From: an uncultured Collinsella sp.
GTDB lineage: Bacteria > Actinomycetota > Coriobacteriia > Coriobacteriales > Coriobacteriaceae
Length of the DNA stretch: 64,000 bases
Direction: 5' to 3'
Assembly: GCA_959601045.1 (NCBI GenBank)
Contig: CAUGNZ010000003.1
Span: 1 to 64,000 of the forward strand
A program made the translations under genes and the position numbers. Below the pieces are notes generated by a model. That model saw nothing but the letters and a program-made list of their open reading frames with translations. It had not been told where the DNA came from and searched no databases. Positions within the stretch are counted from its first letter, which is position 1, and each line of letters starts with the position of its first letter. Shown piece after piece: positions 42,814-52,720 of this stretch.

Positions 42814-42957
42814 TTATTGTCCCACATGCGACATGGTCCACAGCATCCCAATGCAAAGCACCGCCATCAATCCCGTGCACACGGCAGCGATCACAGAATC
42901 ACCCATGCGCCTTCCCAACGACCGCGGTTCACGCACTTGCTCTGGTCCGTACATCAT
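42814..42957 (-). CDS. 47-residue single-span membrane protein
   Basis: A short frame begins with two Met codons (42957, 42954) 4 bases after AAGGAGG. The first 20 residues are charged (MMYGPEQVREPRSLGRRMGD). Residues 21-42 form one hydrophobic helix (SVIAAVCTGLMAVLCIGMLW), and it ends SHVGQ. A strong ribosome site and a clean membrane helix with positive residues on the N-side support a real gene. The function is unknown. It lies upstream of rsmJ on the same strand, separated by 63 bp. Confidence 0.65.
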   Translation of the reverse strand: MMYGPEQVREPRSLGRRMGDSVIAAVCTGLMAVLCIGMLWTMSHVGQ

Positions 42958-43185
42958 GGCTCCTCCTTAGACTCACTTCTTATCACGGCCTCATCATCAC
43001 AGCGCCGCACATGAGCTGCCATCGATTTGACTTACAGCTGGCTTTCCTTTTTGAAAGATTGCCCTGCACAGGCGAGAAGCGCTTTCTAACACACACGCCG
43101 TCACGTTGAACTACAATGTGCTTCACGATATGTGCAGCATATGGGACGCGCCAGACTGGCAGCGCCCGAATCGAAAGGACTACCT

Positions 43186-43587
43186 ATGAGCGCCGCGCGC
43201 AAGACACTCAAAATCCTTGCCCTCATCTATTTTGTTTTGGGCATCGCCAGCCTCGTCATCGGTATCACCGGCATCGCAACCGGCAAATTTGAATCCGTCT
43301 ACGGATCGAACGCCATGCTCGCCGCGGTCGTGCTTGTCGCCAAGGGCGTTATCGACCTTGCCGCAGGTGTTGCGGGCATCAAGGGCGCCAACAAGCCTTC
43401 GCAGGTGGATGGCGCGTTTAAGCTCGGCATCGTTGCCGCAATCGCCACGATTGCGCAGGCTGTACTCACCCTTCCCGCGCTCGGCGGCAGCGCCGTCAAT
43501 ATTGGAGCCTTTGTCATCGTGGTCTACGACCTGTTCTTTGTTCAGCAGGCACACGACGTTAAGGCCGAGAACAAGGATCGTCTGTAG
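43186..43587 (+). CDS. four-helix membrane protein of unknown function
   Basis: The 133-residue protein has hydrophobic segments at about 8-30, 43-65, 78-97 and 103-122 and a charged tail. A GIxxGxxxxVYG loop and a GAxKLG loop separate them. I do not recognise the family; small integral membrane proteins of this kind are common in the class. The ATG has AAAGGA upstream. A terminator follows. The 228 bases upstream hold only the divergent promoters. Confidence 0.7.
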   Translation: MSAARKTLKILALIYFVLGIASLVIGITGIATGKFESVYGSNAMLAAVVLVAKGVIDLAAGVAGIKGANKPSQVDGAFKLGIVAAIATIAQAVLTLPALGGSAVNIGAFVIVVYDLFFVQQAHDVKAENKDRL

Positions 43588-43623
43588 GCACCTGCCCCCA
43601 CAGCTCCCTGCAGCCAAGCAACT

Positions 43624-43664
43624 AAAAAGGGCCGATCGCGCATCTCCGCGGTCGGCCCTTTACG
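43624..43664 (+). terminator. intrinsic terminator
   Basis: AAAGGGCCGA-tc-GCG pairs with CGC-GG-TCGGCCCTTT. It lies after the membrane protein gene and before the convergent rlmA. Confidence 0.8.
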
Positions 43665-43678
43665 TTTGCCCAGATAAA

Positions 43679-43713
43679 ACCTGCCAAAATAAACCTGTCC
43701 CTTTTTGGTAGGT
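43679..43713. repeat. family-B extragenic palindrome, third copy
   Basis: ACCTGCCAA (43679-43687) and TTGGTAGGT (43705-43713) flank AAACCTGTCCC, as at 22161-22195. The last base overlaps the rlmA stop codon. Confidence 0.8.
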
Positions 43714-44525
43714 TAGTGGCGGTACTCGGCGATGATAAAGTCGATATCGGTCTGAAGGGTATCGAGGTTTGCCAGGCGCTCTTTGTCGGCGGGGCGCGTG
43801 CGGTAGTAGTAGGGCGTCATCTGGAACACCGCCTCGATGTCAGCCTGGGTCTGGAGGGTGATGGAAGCTGTCACCCGCTGCGTTCCGACCAGTTTAAGCT
43901 CGGTGGTCTGTGGCAGCTTTTCGTCGTTGAGATATGGCGTGTCGTAGAGCACCTCCTTGAGGCCAAACAGATGCCGAGCACCCGGCACCACGGTGTAGAG
44001 CGAGCCCTCGGGCGCCAGCACGCGGGCAAACTCACGCTCGTTAAAGGGAGCGAAGAGCTCGGTCACCATATCGAAGGCGCCGTCCGCCACGGGGATGTCC
44101 TTCATGTTGGCCACGAAGTAGGTCGCATCGCCGCGCTTGGCAGCCAGGCGCACCATCTCCTTGCCCAAGTCGAACCCGTAAGCATCTACGCCCGATACCG
44201 CGCCCATGGCGCTGGTGTAGTAGCCCTCGCCACAGCAAATGTCGAGCAAGGTCATAGGACCGTTCGCAGACGCAGCACGCCCAGTCGCCCGCTCGCGCAC
44301 CAGCTCGACCATTGCGTCGCGCAACGGCGCGTAGTATCCACGGTTCAGAAAGTCACGACGGCTGCGCGCTTGCGACTTGGGATCGCCCATGGAGTCGCCG
44401 CTCTTGGACGAGCGCAGCAGATATAGATAGCCCTCGCGCGCACGGTCAAACCGGTGTCCGCCCGCGCATGCAGCACCGCGCTCGTCGTCCACCAACGGTT
44501 CATGGCAAACGGGACACAACAACAT
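43713..44525 (-). CDS. rlmA: 23S rRNA (guanine-N1)-methyltransferase RlmA
   Basis: The 270-residue protein has an N-terminal zinc finger (CPVCHEPL...CAGGHRFDRA, residues 4-28) followed by a Rossmann methyltransferase domain (LLDICCGEGYYTSAMG, YGFDLGKEMVRLAAKR). PGARHLFGLKEVLYD and the QMTPYYYRTRP end follow, as in E. coli RlmA, which methylates G745 (Gram-positive relatives act on G748). It can affect macrolide/tylosin sensitivity in some bacteria. ATG 44525 has AAGGAG upstream. Confidence 0.9.
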   Translation of the reverse strand: MLLCPVCHEPLVDDERGAACAGGHRFDRAREGYLYLLRSSKSGDSMGDPKSQARSRRDFLNRGYYAPLRDAMVELVRERATGRAASANGPMTLLDICCGEGYYTSAMGAVSGVDAYGFDLGKEMVRLAAKRGDATYFVANMKDIPVADGAFDMVTELFAPFNEREFARVLAPEGSLYTVVPGARHLFGLKEVLYDTPYLNDEKLPQTTELKLVGTQRVTASITLQTQADIEAVFQMTPYYYRTRPADKERLANLDTLQTDIDFIIAEYRH

Positions 44526-44598
44526 GGCAACTCCTTAGCGCGAACAACACAACGCCCACCATTGTCGCACGCCTTCCCCACCTAGTCATAGAAGAGAC

Positions 44599-44650
44599 AA
44601 GGAGTGTCCCCAGCTGCCGACAGAAAAGGAACGTCCCTAAGTGCCGGCTG
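44599..44650. repeat. family-C repeat, degenerate copy
   Basis: Two direct half units (GGAGTGTCCCCAGCTGCCG and AAGGAACGTCCCTAAGTGCCGG) resemble the halves of the long palindrome at 56870-56929. It lies in the gap before the MATE gene. Confidence 0.65.
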
Positions 44651-44716
44651 GCTGCATTAGGAGTATCATCGTCTGCGCAAATAAGCACGAAAGAGCATAT
44701 TAGAGATTGAGAGCGT

Positions 44717-46099
44717 ATGACAGACACCGCATCTAAGCACATTGACATGACCACCGGCTCGCTATGGCGCAATATTCCCCTGTTCGCCTTCCCCGTGGCC
44801 GCCACGAGCATCTTGGAGCAGCTGTCGAACCTCATCGCCACGGTCATCATCGGTAACTTCTCGGGCGACCAGGGAACCCTCGCCATGGCGGCGGTCGGCT
44901 CAAATGTTCCGCTTACCAGTCTTATGCTCAACCTTTTTATTGGCATGTCGCTTGGCTCCAACGTGGTCATCGCCAACGCTATCGGTCGCAACGATCAGAA
45001 CATGGTCAAACGCGCCGTCCATACCTCGATTTTAATGGCGCTCGTGGGCTTTGTCGTCATCGCACTGGGCGAGATCTTTGCCGAGCCCATGCTCGCTGCG
45101 CTCAACGTGCCTGCCGAGACCATGCCGCTCGCTTCGCTCTACCTGCGCGTCTTTTTGCTCAGCATGCCCTCGATCTTGCTCTACAACTTTGAGGCCGCGA
45201 TCTTCCGCTCCGTCGGCATCACCCGCATGCCGCTGCAGGCGCTCGCCGTGTCCACCGTCCTCAACATTGGCCTGGACCTCATCTTTGTCCCCGTGCTCCA
45301 CTGGGGCGTCGCGGGCGTCGCCATCGCCACCGCCATCGCCTACACCGTCAGCGCCGCTACGCTCTTTATCCGCCTGCTCAAGACCGACTCCGTCGTCCGC
45401 GTCACCCCACGCGACTTAGGCTTAGACCCCGTCGCCCTCAAGCGCATCGTCAAGATCGGCCTGCCCGCCGGCATCCAAAGCGCTGTCTTTGCCGTCGCCA
45501 ACATCATCATCCAGTCCGCCATCAACAGCTTGGGCACCGAGGTCATGGCGGCATCGAGCGCTGCCATGAGCCTGGAGTACGTGTGCTACAACCTGCTCAA
45601 CAGCTTTAGCCAGGCCTGCACCACCTTTGTGGGGCAAAACCACGGCGCTCGCCAAATCGACCGCTGCACCAAAACGCTCAAGGTCTGCCTGGTCGAAGGC
45701 GGTATCGTCGCGCTCACCACCATCGTCATCATCGTCGGTCTGGGGCGCGAGATTCTGTCGCTCTTTAACAGCGACCCCAACATCGTCTCGATCGGCTATA
45801 TCCGCGTGTGTTCGATCTTCCCGGCGTACGCTTTTAGCATGTTCTACGAAAACATGTCCGGCTACCTGCGCGGCTTTGGCATCTCGCTCATGCCCGCCCT
45901 CATCACCATGATCTGCGTCTGCGGCATCCGCTTCTATTGGGTATTCTGCGTGTTCCCACACTTCCGCACCTTTGCGAACATCATGATGGTCTACCCCATC
46001 AGCCTGGGCACCACGGCGTTCTTTATGGTCGTGGCGGTATTGCTCTGCCACCCGGCACGCACCTACCGTCTAGCACAAGCCAAAGCGACAGCCCGCTAA
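44717..46099 (+). CDS. MATE-family multidrug/metabolite exporter
   Basis: The 460-residue protein has about 12 membrane helices in two MatE halves. The entry NIPLFAFPVAATSILEQLSNL, the ITRMPLQALAVSTVLNIGLDLIFV segment ending half one, and KIGLPAGIQSAVFAVANIIIQ starting half two are typical. It exports cationic drugs or metabolites with Na+ or H+; the substrate is unknown. The ribosome site is GAGAG, 3 bases upstream. Confidence 0.88.
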   Translation: MTDTASKHIDMTTGSLWRNIPLFAFPVAATSILEQLSNLIATVIIGNFSGDQGTLAMAAVGSNVPLTSLMLNLFIGMSLGSNVVIANAIGRNDQNMVKRAVHTSILMALVGFVVIALGEIFAEPMLAALNVPAETMPLASLYLRVFLLSMPSILLYNFEAAIFRSVGITRMPLQALAVSTVLNIGLDLIFVPVLHWGVAGVAIATAIAYTVSAATLFIRLLKTDSVVRVTPRDLGLDPVALKRIVKIGLPAGIQSAVFAVANIIIQSAINSLGTEVMAASSAAMSLEYVCYNLLNSFSQACTTFVGQNHGARQIDRCTKTLKVCLVEGGIVALTTIVIIVGLGREILSLFNSDPNIVSIGYIRVCSIFPAYAFSMFYENMSGYLRGFGISLMPALITMICVCGIRFYWVFCVFPHFRTFANIMMVYPISLGTTAFFMVVAVLLCHPARTYRLAQAKATAR

Positions 46100-46126
46100 T
46101 CACCACTCTCAACGCCACGCCAATCA

Positions 46127-46993
46127 TTAATTGACAATATGCGAGCTCATATAGTCGATAAAGTGCCTCGTGGCGACAGGCATGGTGTCCCAGCTGCGCC
46201 AGGCTGCAACCACGTCACGCGAAGGAGCATGCACGATGGGTCGTACGCGAATATCGGCCCGCATGCCCTCGACGGTACGGCGATACAGCATACTCACGCC
46301 TAGGCCCTCCTCCACCATCGCCATGATGGTGTAGTCGTCGGTCACCTCGCTCGTCACGTGCGGTGACAGCCCATGCGCCGCAAATGCATCGAGCACCAGG
46401 CTCTGTTCGCCCTCATCCAGCAGCACAAACGGCTCGGACGCTAGGTCGGCGAGTGTCACCTTTTCCTTTGCCGCCAGCGGATGCGCGGCCGGCAACAATG
46501 CTACCAACTCGTCATGATAGACCACGCGCTTCTCGAGCCCCGCGGTAAATCCGCGTGCCGTAAAGCAAAAGTCAACCACGCCATCGTGCACCCACTGGGC
46601 GTTGCGCGTGTAATCGCCCTGCTTGAGCGTAAAGTGAACGCCCGGGTGCAGGGCCCCAAAGTCGCGGATCACGCGCGGCAGCACGGTACGACTCACGTTG
46701 GTAAACGTCGCAATGCGAATGTCAGTCGACGAAAGCCCCAGCAACTCCTGACGCTTGCCCTCAAGCTCGGCCTCGGCAGTTACAATCTGGCGCAGATACG
46801 GCAGATACTGTTTGCCGTCGCGCGTAAGCGATACGCCCTGCTTACCGCGCTCGATAATCGTGGTGCCCAGCTCGCGCTCGAGCGCCTTGACGGCCTGGCT
46901 CACCGCGCTTTGCGTATAGCCCAGCTCGTCGGCCGCGCCCTTCAGACTGCCGCAATCGACCACCATACATACAATCTGATATCGCGATGCCAT
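46127..46993 (-). CDS. LysR-family transcriptional regulator
   Basis: The 288-residue protein has the wHTH at residues about 15-40 (AADELGYTQSAVSQAVKALERELG) and a LysR effector domain after about 88. It is divergent from an EamA transporter, like the pair at 5.1-7.0 kb, and the two regulators are similar in sequence (FTNVSRTVLPRVIRDF versus FSSVATHVLPPVIARF; DDYTIMAMVEEGLGVSML versus DDYAIMAMVEDGLGVSIL). ATG 46993 has GGAGG 3 bases upstream. Confidence 0.9.
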   Translation of the reverse strand: MASRYQIVCMVVDCGSLKGAADELGYTQSAVSQAVKALERELGTTIIERGKQGVSLTRDGKQYLPYLRQIVTAEAELEGKRQELLGLSSTDIRIATFTNVSRTVLPRVIRDFGALHPGVHFTLKQGDYTRNAQWVHDGVVDFCFTARGFTAGLEKRVVYHDELVALLPAAHPLAAKEKVTLADLASEPFVLLDEGEQSLVLDAFAAHGLSPHVTSEVTDDYTIMAMVEEGLGVSMLYRRTVEGMRADIRVRPIVHAPSRDVVAAWRSWDTMPVATRHFIDYMSSHIVN

Positions 46994-47151
46994 CGTGCCT
47001 CCACATCGATGTAGCCGTAAAACGTTTTGCCAGCGCTTTTTCTAGCAACATTAGTATTTCTTAATCATACTGAAGATACATTCGCTTTACTACATCCACA
47101 TCTGGGAGCAGAATCCTTTTTGCGAAACCGTTCTGTAACAAAAGGAGTCCC

Positions 47152-48054
47152 ATGGATCGCAAAAAAGCAATCGCGCTCTCATTTTCCGTTCCCGTCGCAT
47201 GGGGCTTTTCGTACCCCCTCATGAAGATCGGCATGGACAGCATGAACGCCACGAGCATCGTTGCGCTGCGCTGCATCATCGCCTTTGTGGCCTGCCTGCT
47301 GCTCTTCCATAAGCGCGCTTTCCGCATCAATCGCGACCTTATGGTTCGCGCCGCCATCATCGGCGCCATCATGGCAACCGAGCTCACCTGCATGTGCTTG
47401 GGCTCCAGCCTTACTTCCGCCTCCACCGCCGGCTTTTTGCAGAGCCTGACGGTCGTGATCGTGCCGTTTGCCAACGCCGCCCTGCTGCGTCGCGCCCCCG
47501 AGCGCAAGGTGCTCGTCGGCACCGCCATCGTCACCTGCGGTATGCTGCTGCTCTCGGGCGCCGACTTTACCAGCCTGAATCCCGGCGCGATCATCATGTT
47601 GCTCTCAGCCTTTATCTATGCCAGCCACATTATCGTAGCCAAGCGCTTTGTCGAAGAAGTCGACCCACTGGCCTTGGGTGTTTGGCAGCTGGGCTTTGGC
47701 GGCCTGTTCTCGGGCATCGCCGCATTTGCCTTTGGCGGCTTTACGCTTCCCAGCACGCCGAGCGAGGTCGCGGTCGTCGTCGCGCTCGCACTCATCTGCT
47801 CTGCCTACGGCTTTATCACCCAGACGCTCGTGCAGCCCCACGTGCCCGCCGAGACCACCGGCTTTGCCTTCTCGCTCGAGCCGGTCTGCTCCGCCGTCTT
47901 CTCGTTCTTCCTGGTCGGCGAGGTCCTGAGCCCCATCGCCTTCTTTGGCGCCGCCCTCATCCTCACCGGCGTCATGGTGGCAACCGTCGAGCTTCCGCGC
48001 CTACGCGCGCATGAACAGGCTCGTATGGCAGGAACGCCCGAGCGCGTCTCGTAG
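47152..48054 (+). CDS. EamA/DMT-family transporter
   Basis: The 300-residue protein has about ten membrane helices in two EamA repeats (about 5-135, 150-285) with the typical PVAWGFSYPLMKIGMD start and FSLEPVCSAVFSFFLVGE near the end. It probably exports an amino acid or related metabolite under control of the divergent LysR. AAAGGAG lies 4 bases before the ATG. Confidence 0.87.
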   Translation: MDRKKAIALSFSVPVAWGFSYPLMKIGMDSMNATSIVALRCIIAFVACLLLFHKRAFRINRDLMVRAAIIGAIMATELTCMCLGSSLTSASTAGFLQSLTVVIVPFANAALLRRAPERKVLVGTAIVTCGMLLLSGADFTSLNPGAIIMLLSAFIYASHIIVAKRFVEEVDPLALGVWQLGFGGLFSGIAAFAFGGFTLPSTPSEVAVVVALALICSAYGFITQTLVQPHVPAETTGFAFSLEPVCSAVFSFFLVGEVLSPIAFFGAALILTGVMVATVELPRLRAHEQARMAGTPERVS

Positions 48055-48142
48055 ACCCCACTCTTCATACAGCCGCGGCATAAAGGCAACCGGTGCGCCT
48101 TTACAATAGATACCAACAGAGTATCTGCCATAAAGGAGCCCC

Positions 48143-48868
48143 ATGGACACCGCAACTCGCGACCGCAACATAGCAACCTGGTTGGGCGATGCGCCGCAGC
48201 CGGTACGTGACACTACGAACCAGCTGCTCGAGCGCATCGCCCTTTTGCGTGCCGAGCAGACCATCTACCCGGCACAAGACGACATCCTCAATGCCCTCGT
48301 CTACACGCCGGCCGACCAGGTCAAGGTTGTCATCTTGGGTCAAGATCCCTATCACGGACCCAACCAGGCCATGGGGTTATCGTTCTCGGTCCCCGCGACG
48401 CAAACCAAGTTGCCACCGAGCCTGCGCAACATCTATAAGGAGCTCAATGCCGATCTGGACTGCCCCTTTCCTGCCACGGGAGACCTAACCCCATGGGCAC
48501 AACAGGGCGTCCTGCTCCTCAACACTACGCTCACCGTGCGCGAGCATGCCGCCAATTCGCACGCCAAGCTGGGCTGGAGCACGCTCACCGACTACGTTAT
48601 CGAACGCTGCTGTCAGCTGCCCCAGCCGGTCGTCTTTTTGGCATGGGGCCGCTTTGCCCAGCAAATGGTTGAGGGCAAGCTCGACGCGATCGGCGCGGGC
48701 AAGGCAACCGGCAAGTTCTGCCTAGCTTCTACGCACCCCTCGCCGCTTTCGGCCAACCGCGCCACGGCAGAACTCCCCGCCTTTATAGGGTCGCGCCCCT
48801 TCTCGGCAGCCAATCGGCTACTCGAACAGCACGGCTCGACCCCCGTCAACTGGACTTGCCTCGGCTAA
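48143..48868 (+). CDS. ung: uracil-DNA glycosylase, family 1
   Basis: The 241-residue enzyme has the water-activating loop GQDPYHG (Asp68), LLLNTTLTVR, LAWGRFAQ and the DNA-clamping HPSPLSANR. It removes uracil from DNA as the first base-excision repair step. The length and motif spacing are normal. AAAGGAG precedes the ATG. A terminator follows. Confidence 0.95.
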   Translation: MDTATRDRNIATWLGDAPQPVRDTTNQLLERIALLRAEQTIYPAQDDILNALVYTPADQVKVVILGQDPYHGPNQAMGLSFSVPATQTKLPPSLRNIYKELNADLDCPFPATGDLTPWAQQGVLLLNTTLTVREHAANSHAKLGWSTLTDYVIERCCQLPQPVVFLAWGRFAQQMVEGKLDAIGAGKATGKFCLASTHPSPLSANRATAELPAFIGSRPFSAANRLLEQHGSTPVNWTCLG

Positions 48869-48881
48869 AAATCAATACATC

Positions 48882-48918
48882 AAAAACGCGCCCGACGGAT
48901 TTCCATCGGGCGCGTTTC
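48882..48918. terminator. bidirectional terminator between ung and the SDR gene
   Basis: AAACGCGCCCGA pairs with TCGGGCGCGTTT across a short imperfect centre; A- and T-runs serve both convergent genes. Confidence 0.85.
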
Positions 48919-49599
48919 CTATTCGGGCCAAATAAATTGTGTGCGGCCGGCCTCGCCGCCATCGATCAGCAGGCTCTGCCCGGTCATAAACCGGTTGGTC
49001 ACGCCCACGAAGTAGATCCACTCGGCGATCTCTTGGGCAGTGGCCCAGCGCTTAAGCGGCGTGAGCTCCATAATCTGGTTCCACAGGCGCTCGTCTTCCA
49101 TCACGCAACGGTTGAGCGGCGTTATAACGCCACCCGGGTCCACACTGTTGGCGATGGCCTGCGGCGCCAGGCGGTTTGCAAGGTTCTTGGTGTAGGCGAT
49201 AACGCCGCCCTTGCTGGCGGCATAGGCGGGAAACTCCGATCCCGTATGCCCGCTCGCCGACCCCACATTGACCACGGATGTAATGGCCGGCGCCGGCTTG
49301 GCGGCAAGCCCCTCCCCCACAAAGGCATAGCGCTCGGTCACGTTGATGGTGCCACGCAGGTTGACGGCGATGTCATCGGCCGAATCCTGCGTACCGGCAA
49401 CGTTCACGATTACCTGAGGCTCAAGGTTGCCCGGAAACGAGTCCGGCTCGCGGACATCAACGATCAGATGGCGGTAGCGCTCGTGTTCGATCGCCGCCGG
49501 CAGCAGATCAAAGCCCACGACCTCGTGACCCTCGTCCAAAAAGCGCTGCACGCACGCGGCTCCGATACCGCCCGAAGCGCCCGTGATCAAAACCCGCAT
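48919..49599 (-). CDS. short-chain dehydrogenase/reductase
   Basis: The 226-residue Rossmann oxidoreductase has TGASGGIG (6-13) for NAD(P) binding, the VNVAG motif, catalytic Tyr126 and Lys130 in YAASK, and a C-terminal GQSLLIDGG. It has the size of a classical SDR with a short middle. Gut bacteria use SDRs on bile acids and sugars, but nothing here fixes the substrate. AAGGAG lies 5 bases before the ATG, 9 bp after the transporter stop, so it is in an operon with the queuosine-precursor transporter gene. Confidence 0.85.
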   Translation of the reverse strand: MRVLITGASGGIGAACVQRFLDEGHEVVGFDLLPAAIEHERYRHLIVDVREPDSFPGNLEPQVIVNVAGTQDSADDIAVNLRGTINVTERYAFVGEGLAAKPAPAITSVVNVGSASGHTGSEFPAYAASKGGVIAYTKNLANRLAPQAIANSVDPGGVITPLNRCVMEDERLWNQIMELTPLKRWATAQEIAEWIYFVGVTNRFMTGQSLLIDGGEAGRTQFIWPE

Positions 49600-49608
49600 A
49601 CTTGCTCC

Positions 49609-50331
49609 TTAGGCGGTTGCGTGGCGCTCGAGGTACTCGGCGCCCACGTTCTCGCGCTCCCAGCCACGCACAACCTTGTAGCCCACGGGGCTCAGGAAGA
49701 CCTCGCACAGCAGCTCGGCGACGGCGCCCGTCAGCGAGCACATAATGACCTGCACCCAAGTCCAACCAAAGAACGTGTGGCTCACCACAATGGCAAAGAC
49801 CAGGTTGTCGACAAACTGACCGATGCCCGTAGACACATAGGAGCGGAAGGCAAAGCTCGCAAAGTTATTCTTTTTGAGCATGCGGCCGAGCGACTGGTTG
49901 AGCGTGGAGTTAACCACGGCAGAAACGAGCATTGCCAGCGAAGAGCCCAGCACCACGTACCAGGTGCCGCCGATGGTGGCGTTAAGGGCGGCGTTGACCT
50001 CGATCATACCCGTGTCGTAGTAGGCACCCCACATGCCGGGCGTGAGCGAGCATGCCCAAAAGCACAGGCTCACGGCCAGGTTGACCAGCAGCGCGAGGAT
50101 AGAGATTTTGATGGATGCCTTGGCGCCAAAGCGCTTGCAGATCATGTCCTGGCACAAAAACGAAACCCAGCTCACCACAAAGCCGCAGTCGAGCGCCAGA
50201 TACGGCAGGCTGATAAGCTCTTTGTTGGCCAGCAGGTTCATCATGATGACGCTCACGAAAAACAGCGAAACCGTTGCCGCGGGAATGCTCCGCAACAGGA
50301 CCTTGTAGTCCTCCATGACCTTCTTGATCAT
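49609..50331 (-). CDS. yhhQ: queuosine precursor transporter, VUT/YhhQ family
   Basis: The 240-residue membrane protein has about six helices. VSVIMMNLLANKELISLP at the start, LPYLALDCGFVVSWVSFLCQDMICKRFG and the C-terminal GQFVDNLVFAIV are VUT-family words; YhhQ members import preQ0/preQ1 or related precursors for tRNA queuosine. The probable preQ1 riboswitch directly upstream supports this. The ribosome site AAAGGAG is part of that fold. The SDR gene is cotranscribed downstream. Confidence 0.85.
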   Translation of the reverse strand: MIKKVMEDYKVLLRSIPAATVSLFFVSVIMMNLLANKELISLPYLALDCGFVVSWVSFLCQDMICKRFGAKASIKISILALLVNLAVSLCFWACSLTPGMWGAYYDTGMIEVNAALNATIGGTWYVVLGSSLAMLVSAVVNSTLNQSLGRMLKKNNFASFAFRSYVSTGIGQFVDNLVFAIVVSHTFFGWTWVQVIMCSLTGAVAELLCEVFLSPVGYKVVRGWERENVGAEYLERHATA

Positions 50332-50335
50332 TATG

Positions 50336-50388
50336 TACTCCTTTGGTTTTAGGTTTAACGAGCAGGATATCGGACCCGAACTGCTCGG
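50336..50388 (-). promoter_or_regulatory. probable preQ1 class I riboswitch
   Basis: On the minus strand GAGCAG pairs with CTGCTC (50381-50386 with 50360-50365) around a loop starting TTC. An A-rich tail GTTAAACCTAAAACCAAAGGAG follows, whose GGA can pair with TCC of the loop to make the H-type pseudoknot that hides the ribosome site. Small size, position before a queuosine-precursor transporter and the A-rich linker fit preQ1-I; the consensus match is by eye. Confidence 0.55.
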
Positions 50389-50487
50389 ACGCCCCGGTCT
50401 TGAGACGACGGTGGGTATGATAGCCGCTCATACGGCATCAGGCAAGTAAACGGCGCGGCAGCCCCGCAGGGCCACCGCGCCGATGCG

Positions 50488-52101
<1,614 letters not shown>

Positions 52102-52186
52102 GCGGATCCTTTCTTGCATTGAGTGCATTACGTCGTTGTAACCGCACCATTGTAGCCGCGAAATCCCGCTCTAGGGCGCCTATCAG

Positions 52187-52236
52187 GACAAATTCATCAG
52201 TTGGGGCCTGGGTAGCCGGCCCAATCCGAATTTGTC
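52187..52236. repeat. long extragenic hairpin, family D
   Basis: Outer arms GACAAATTC (52187-52195) and GAATTTGTC (52228-52236) enclose inner arms TTGGG and CCCAA. It lies in the 215-bp gap between the divergent prfC and GntR genes. No second copy was seen in the window. Confidence 0.65.
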
Positions 52237-52255
52237 TCTTGCGTAACTGTACATA

Positions 52256-52289
52256 GTGTATATATACTGTGCTTACCGGTTATATACAC
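52256..52289 (+). promoter_or_regulatory. GntR (YtrA-type) operator candidate
   Basis: GTGTATATATAC (52256-52267) and TATATACAC (52281-52289) form an inverted repeat overlapping an AT-rich promoter, 27 bp before the GntR start. YtrA-type regulators repress their own ABC operon, so this is a likely site. Confidence 0.6.
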
Positions 52290-52316
52290 GTGTAGCCCAA
52301 CAGCTAAGGAGCCGCT

Positions 52317-52697
52317 GTGGACATCATCCTATCCAATTCGAGCGACAAGCCCATCTACGAGCAAATAGCCTCGCAAGTCAAAGCTCAGATCCTTTCGGGC
52401 GCGCTCGCTGCGGGAGCCAAACTCCCCAGCATCCGTGCACTCGCGAGCGATCTTGGCGTGAGTGTCATCACCACCAAGCGCGCCTACGCCGACCTGGAGC
52501 AACTCGGCTTTATCTGCACCGTGCAGGGCAAGGGCTGTTTTGTCGCCGAGGGCAACCAAGAACTCTTGCGCGAAAACCAGCTCTGCCATATCGAAGAGCT
52601 GCTTGCGAAAGCGGCGAGCCAAGCCGAAGCCTTGGGCGTCACGCGCGACAAGCTGCACGAGATGCTCGACCTCGTAGCCCCCGAAACCATGCAGTAG
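52317..52697 (+). CDS. GntR-family regulator, YtrA subfamily
   Basis: The 126-residue protein has an N-terminal GntR winged helix (KPIYEQIASQVKAQILSG, SIRALASDLGVSVITTKRAYADLE, about 10-70) and only a short helical tail for dimerisation, the mark of YtrA-type regulators. It heads an operon with an ABC ATPase and a permease, the classic YtrA arrangement. The GTG start has AAGGAG 5 bases upstream. The dyad at 52256-52289 is the likely operator. Confidence 0.9.
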   Translation: MDIILSNSSDKPIYEQIASQVKAQILSGALAAGAKLPSIRALASDLGVSVITTKRAYADLEQLGFICTVQGKGCFVAEGNQELLRENQLCHIEELLAKAASQAEALGVTRDKLHEMLDLVAPETMQ

Positions 52698-52720
52698 CCA
52701 TCTGCAAGAAAGGCTATACC

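Noticed and set aside
48919..49599. Bile-acid 7-beta-hydroxysteroid dehydrogenase
   Set aside because: The protein is a classical SDR but does not resemble the Collinsella 7-beta enzyme sequence as I recall it, so only the family is called.
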